Both the position numbers and the translations under genes were made by a program. Below the pieces are notes generated by a model. The model was given only the letters and a program-made list of their open reading frames with translations, was not told the origin of the DNA and did no database searches. From positions 1-6,915 of the forward strand of contig CAKZUM010000686.1 of assembly GCA_937921525.1 (NCBI GenBank): a DNA stretch of 6,915 nucleotides. The letters run 5' to 3'. Below are positions 6,458 to 6,915 of this stretch, in pieces. This stretch comes from an uncultured Saprospiraceae bacterium. GTDB taxonomy: Bacteria; Bacteroidota; Bacteroidia; Chitinophagales; Saprospiraceae. Positions within the stretch are counted from its first letter, which is position 1. Each line of letters opens with the position of its first letter.

Positions 6458-6915
6458 ATGCAATATTTTAAAATAATTTTAATATTATTTTTAGGAATAT
6501 TTGGTCTCCATATTTCTTCAGAACTAAAAGCACAAACGGCGACTAATTTATTTAAAAGGGATACTTCCATTTCTAGGCGAAGTATATTAGATAATCCTAC
6601 AGGAGGAACTATTTTACTCTTAGAAAAAGCAGTTGTAGAAGAATTAATAGCAACACAGCCAAAAGATCTTGTAATTAATTTACCAGATGAAACAGGCGGA
6701 GTATTGCCTTTAATCTTAAAGAAAAGAACATTATTTACACCTGATTTTAGAGCAGTAGATCATCAACATCCAGTAGGTTCCATTCCATTGTTGGATTTAC
6801 ATTATATGGGCTTCATTGAAAACGAATCTGATTCAAAAGTATCGTTGAGTATAACCAAAGACGAGGTTTCTGGATTAATACATTTGTCTGATAAGACGAT
6901 AGCAATAAGAGGACT
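6458..6915 (+). CDS. Exported protein with M12B-type metalloprotease propeptide-like N-terminus, 3'-partial
   Basis: ATG at 6458 opens a frame that runs to the window edge (152 codons, no stop). It starts MQYFKIILILFLGIFGLHISSELKAQ, a clear signal peptide likely cleaved after LKA (residue 25), leaving Gln as the new first residue, as is common in Bacteroidota exported proteins. There is no Shine-Dalgarno sequence, but the bases before the ATG are A/C-rich. Residues 40-100 (GGTILLLEKAVVEELIATQP...LPLILKKRTLFTPDF) and about 115-152 (LHYMGFIENESDSKVSLSITKDEVSGLI) resemble the propeptide of T9SS-secreted reprolysin-like zinc proteases, whose pattern is HYRGxI...SxVSIS...DEIxGLI. The zinc-binding HExxHxxGxxH motif, and any T9SS tail, would lie beyond the window. 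Protease identity is therefore an inference; another exported protein sharing this N-terminal region is possible. Confidence 0.7.
   Translation, partial: MQYFKIILILFLGIFGLHISSELKAQTATNLFKRDTSISRRSILDNPTGGTILLLEKAVVEELIATQPKDLVINLPDETGGVLPLILKKRTLFTPDFRAVDHQHPVGSIPLLDLHYMGFIENESDSKVSLSITKDEVSGLIHLSDKTIAIRG

Overview
The window reads as part of a low-GC Bacteroidota chromosome, most likely from the Saprospiria (Lewinella/Saprospira/Aureispira-type marine filamentous or gliding bacteria). The reasons are two different type IX secretion system (T9SS) C-terminal sorting domains on neighbouring genes, several cysteine-rich beta-sandwich modules that I recall from Saprospiraceae-like surface proteins, AT-rich codon use, no Shine-Dalgarno sequences before the genes, and a Bacteroidota-style promoter element. 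The genus is inference, because no rRNA or housekeeping gene is present.

Layout, all on the + strand: (1) nt 1-3711 is the 3' part of a large secreted multidomain adhesin-like protein. The reading frame is open from the first base, so the gene begins outside the window. Its visible part holds the end of one Ig-like repeat, a five-unit 15-bp in-frame tandem repeat, an Ig-like domain split by a domain of about 230 residues, a second Ig-like domain, a 'GGPF...' module, three Calx-beta domains that each carry a Cys pair at identical spacing, two more Cys-rich beta modules, a linker and a type A T9SS sorting domain. (2) nt 3712-4393 is a 682-bp intergenic region with a strong intrinsic terminator (3788-3825), about 390 bp of AT-rich DNA with no gene I can support, a candidate TAnnTTTG promoter (4212-4219) and a pyrimidine-rich, nearly G-free leader. 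(3) nt 4394-6373 is a complete secreted protein with a signal peptide, a cohesin-like N-terminal module, further Cys-rich beta modules, a Big_9-like Ig domain and a type B (gliding-motility-associated, CHU_C) sorting domain. (4) nt 6458-6915 is the 5' part of a third exported protein. Its N-terminus resembles the propeptide of T9SS-exported M12B/reprolysin-like metalloproteases, but the catalytic domain lies outside the window.

Taken together this is a cell-surface/secretome locus. A giant Ca2+-binding adhesin ends in a terminator, and a second unit then encodes a surface protein and a putative protease, probably co-transcribed because they are 84 bp apart with no terminator between them. The two complete C-termini use different T9SS sorting signals, which suggests different anchoring or partner requirements. 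I see no mobile element, tRNA, rRNA, CRISPR array or phage gene. Nothing here is convincingly a new system. The observations most worth a second look are the split Ig domain, the fixed Cys pair in all three Calx-beta repeats, the in-frame minisatellite and the G-depleted leaders.
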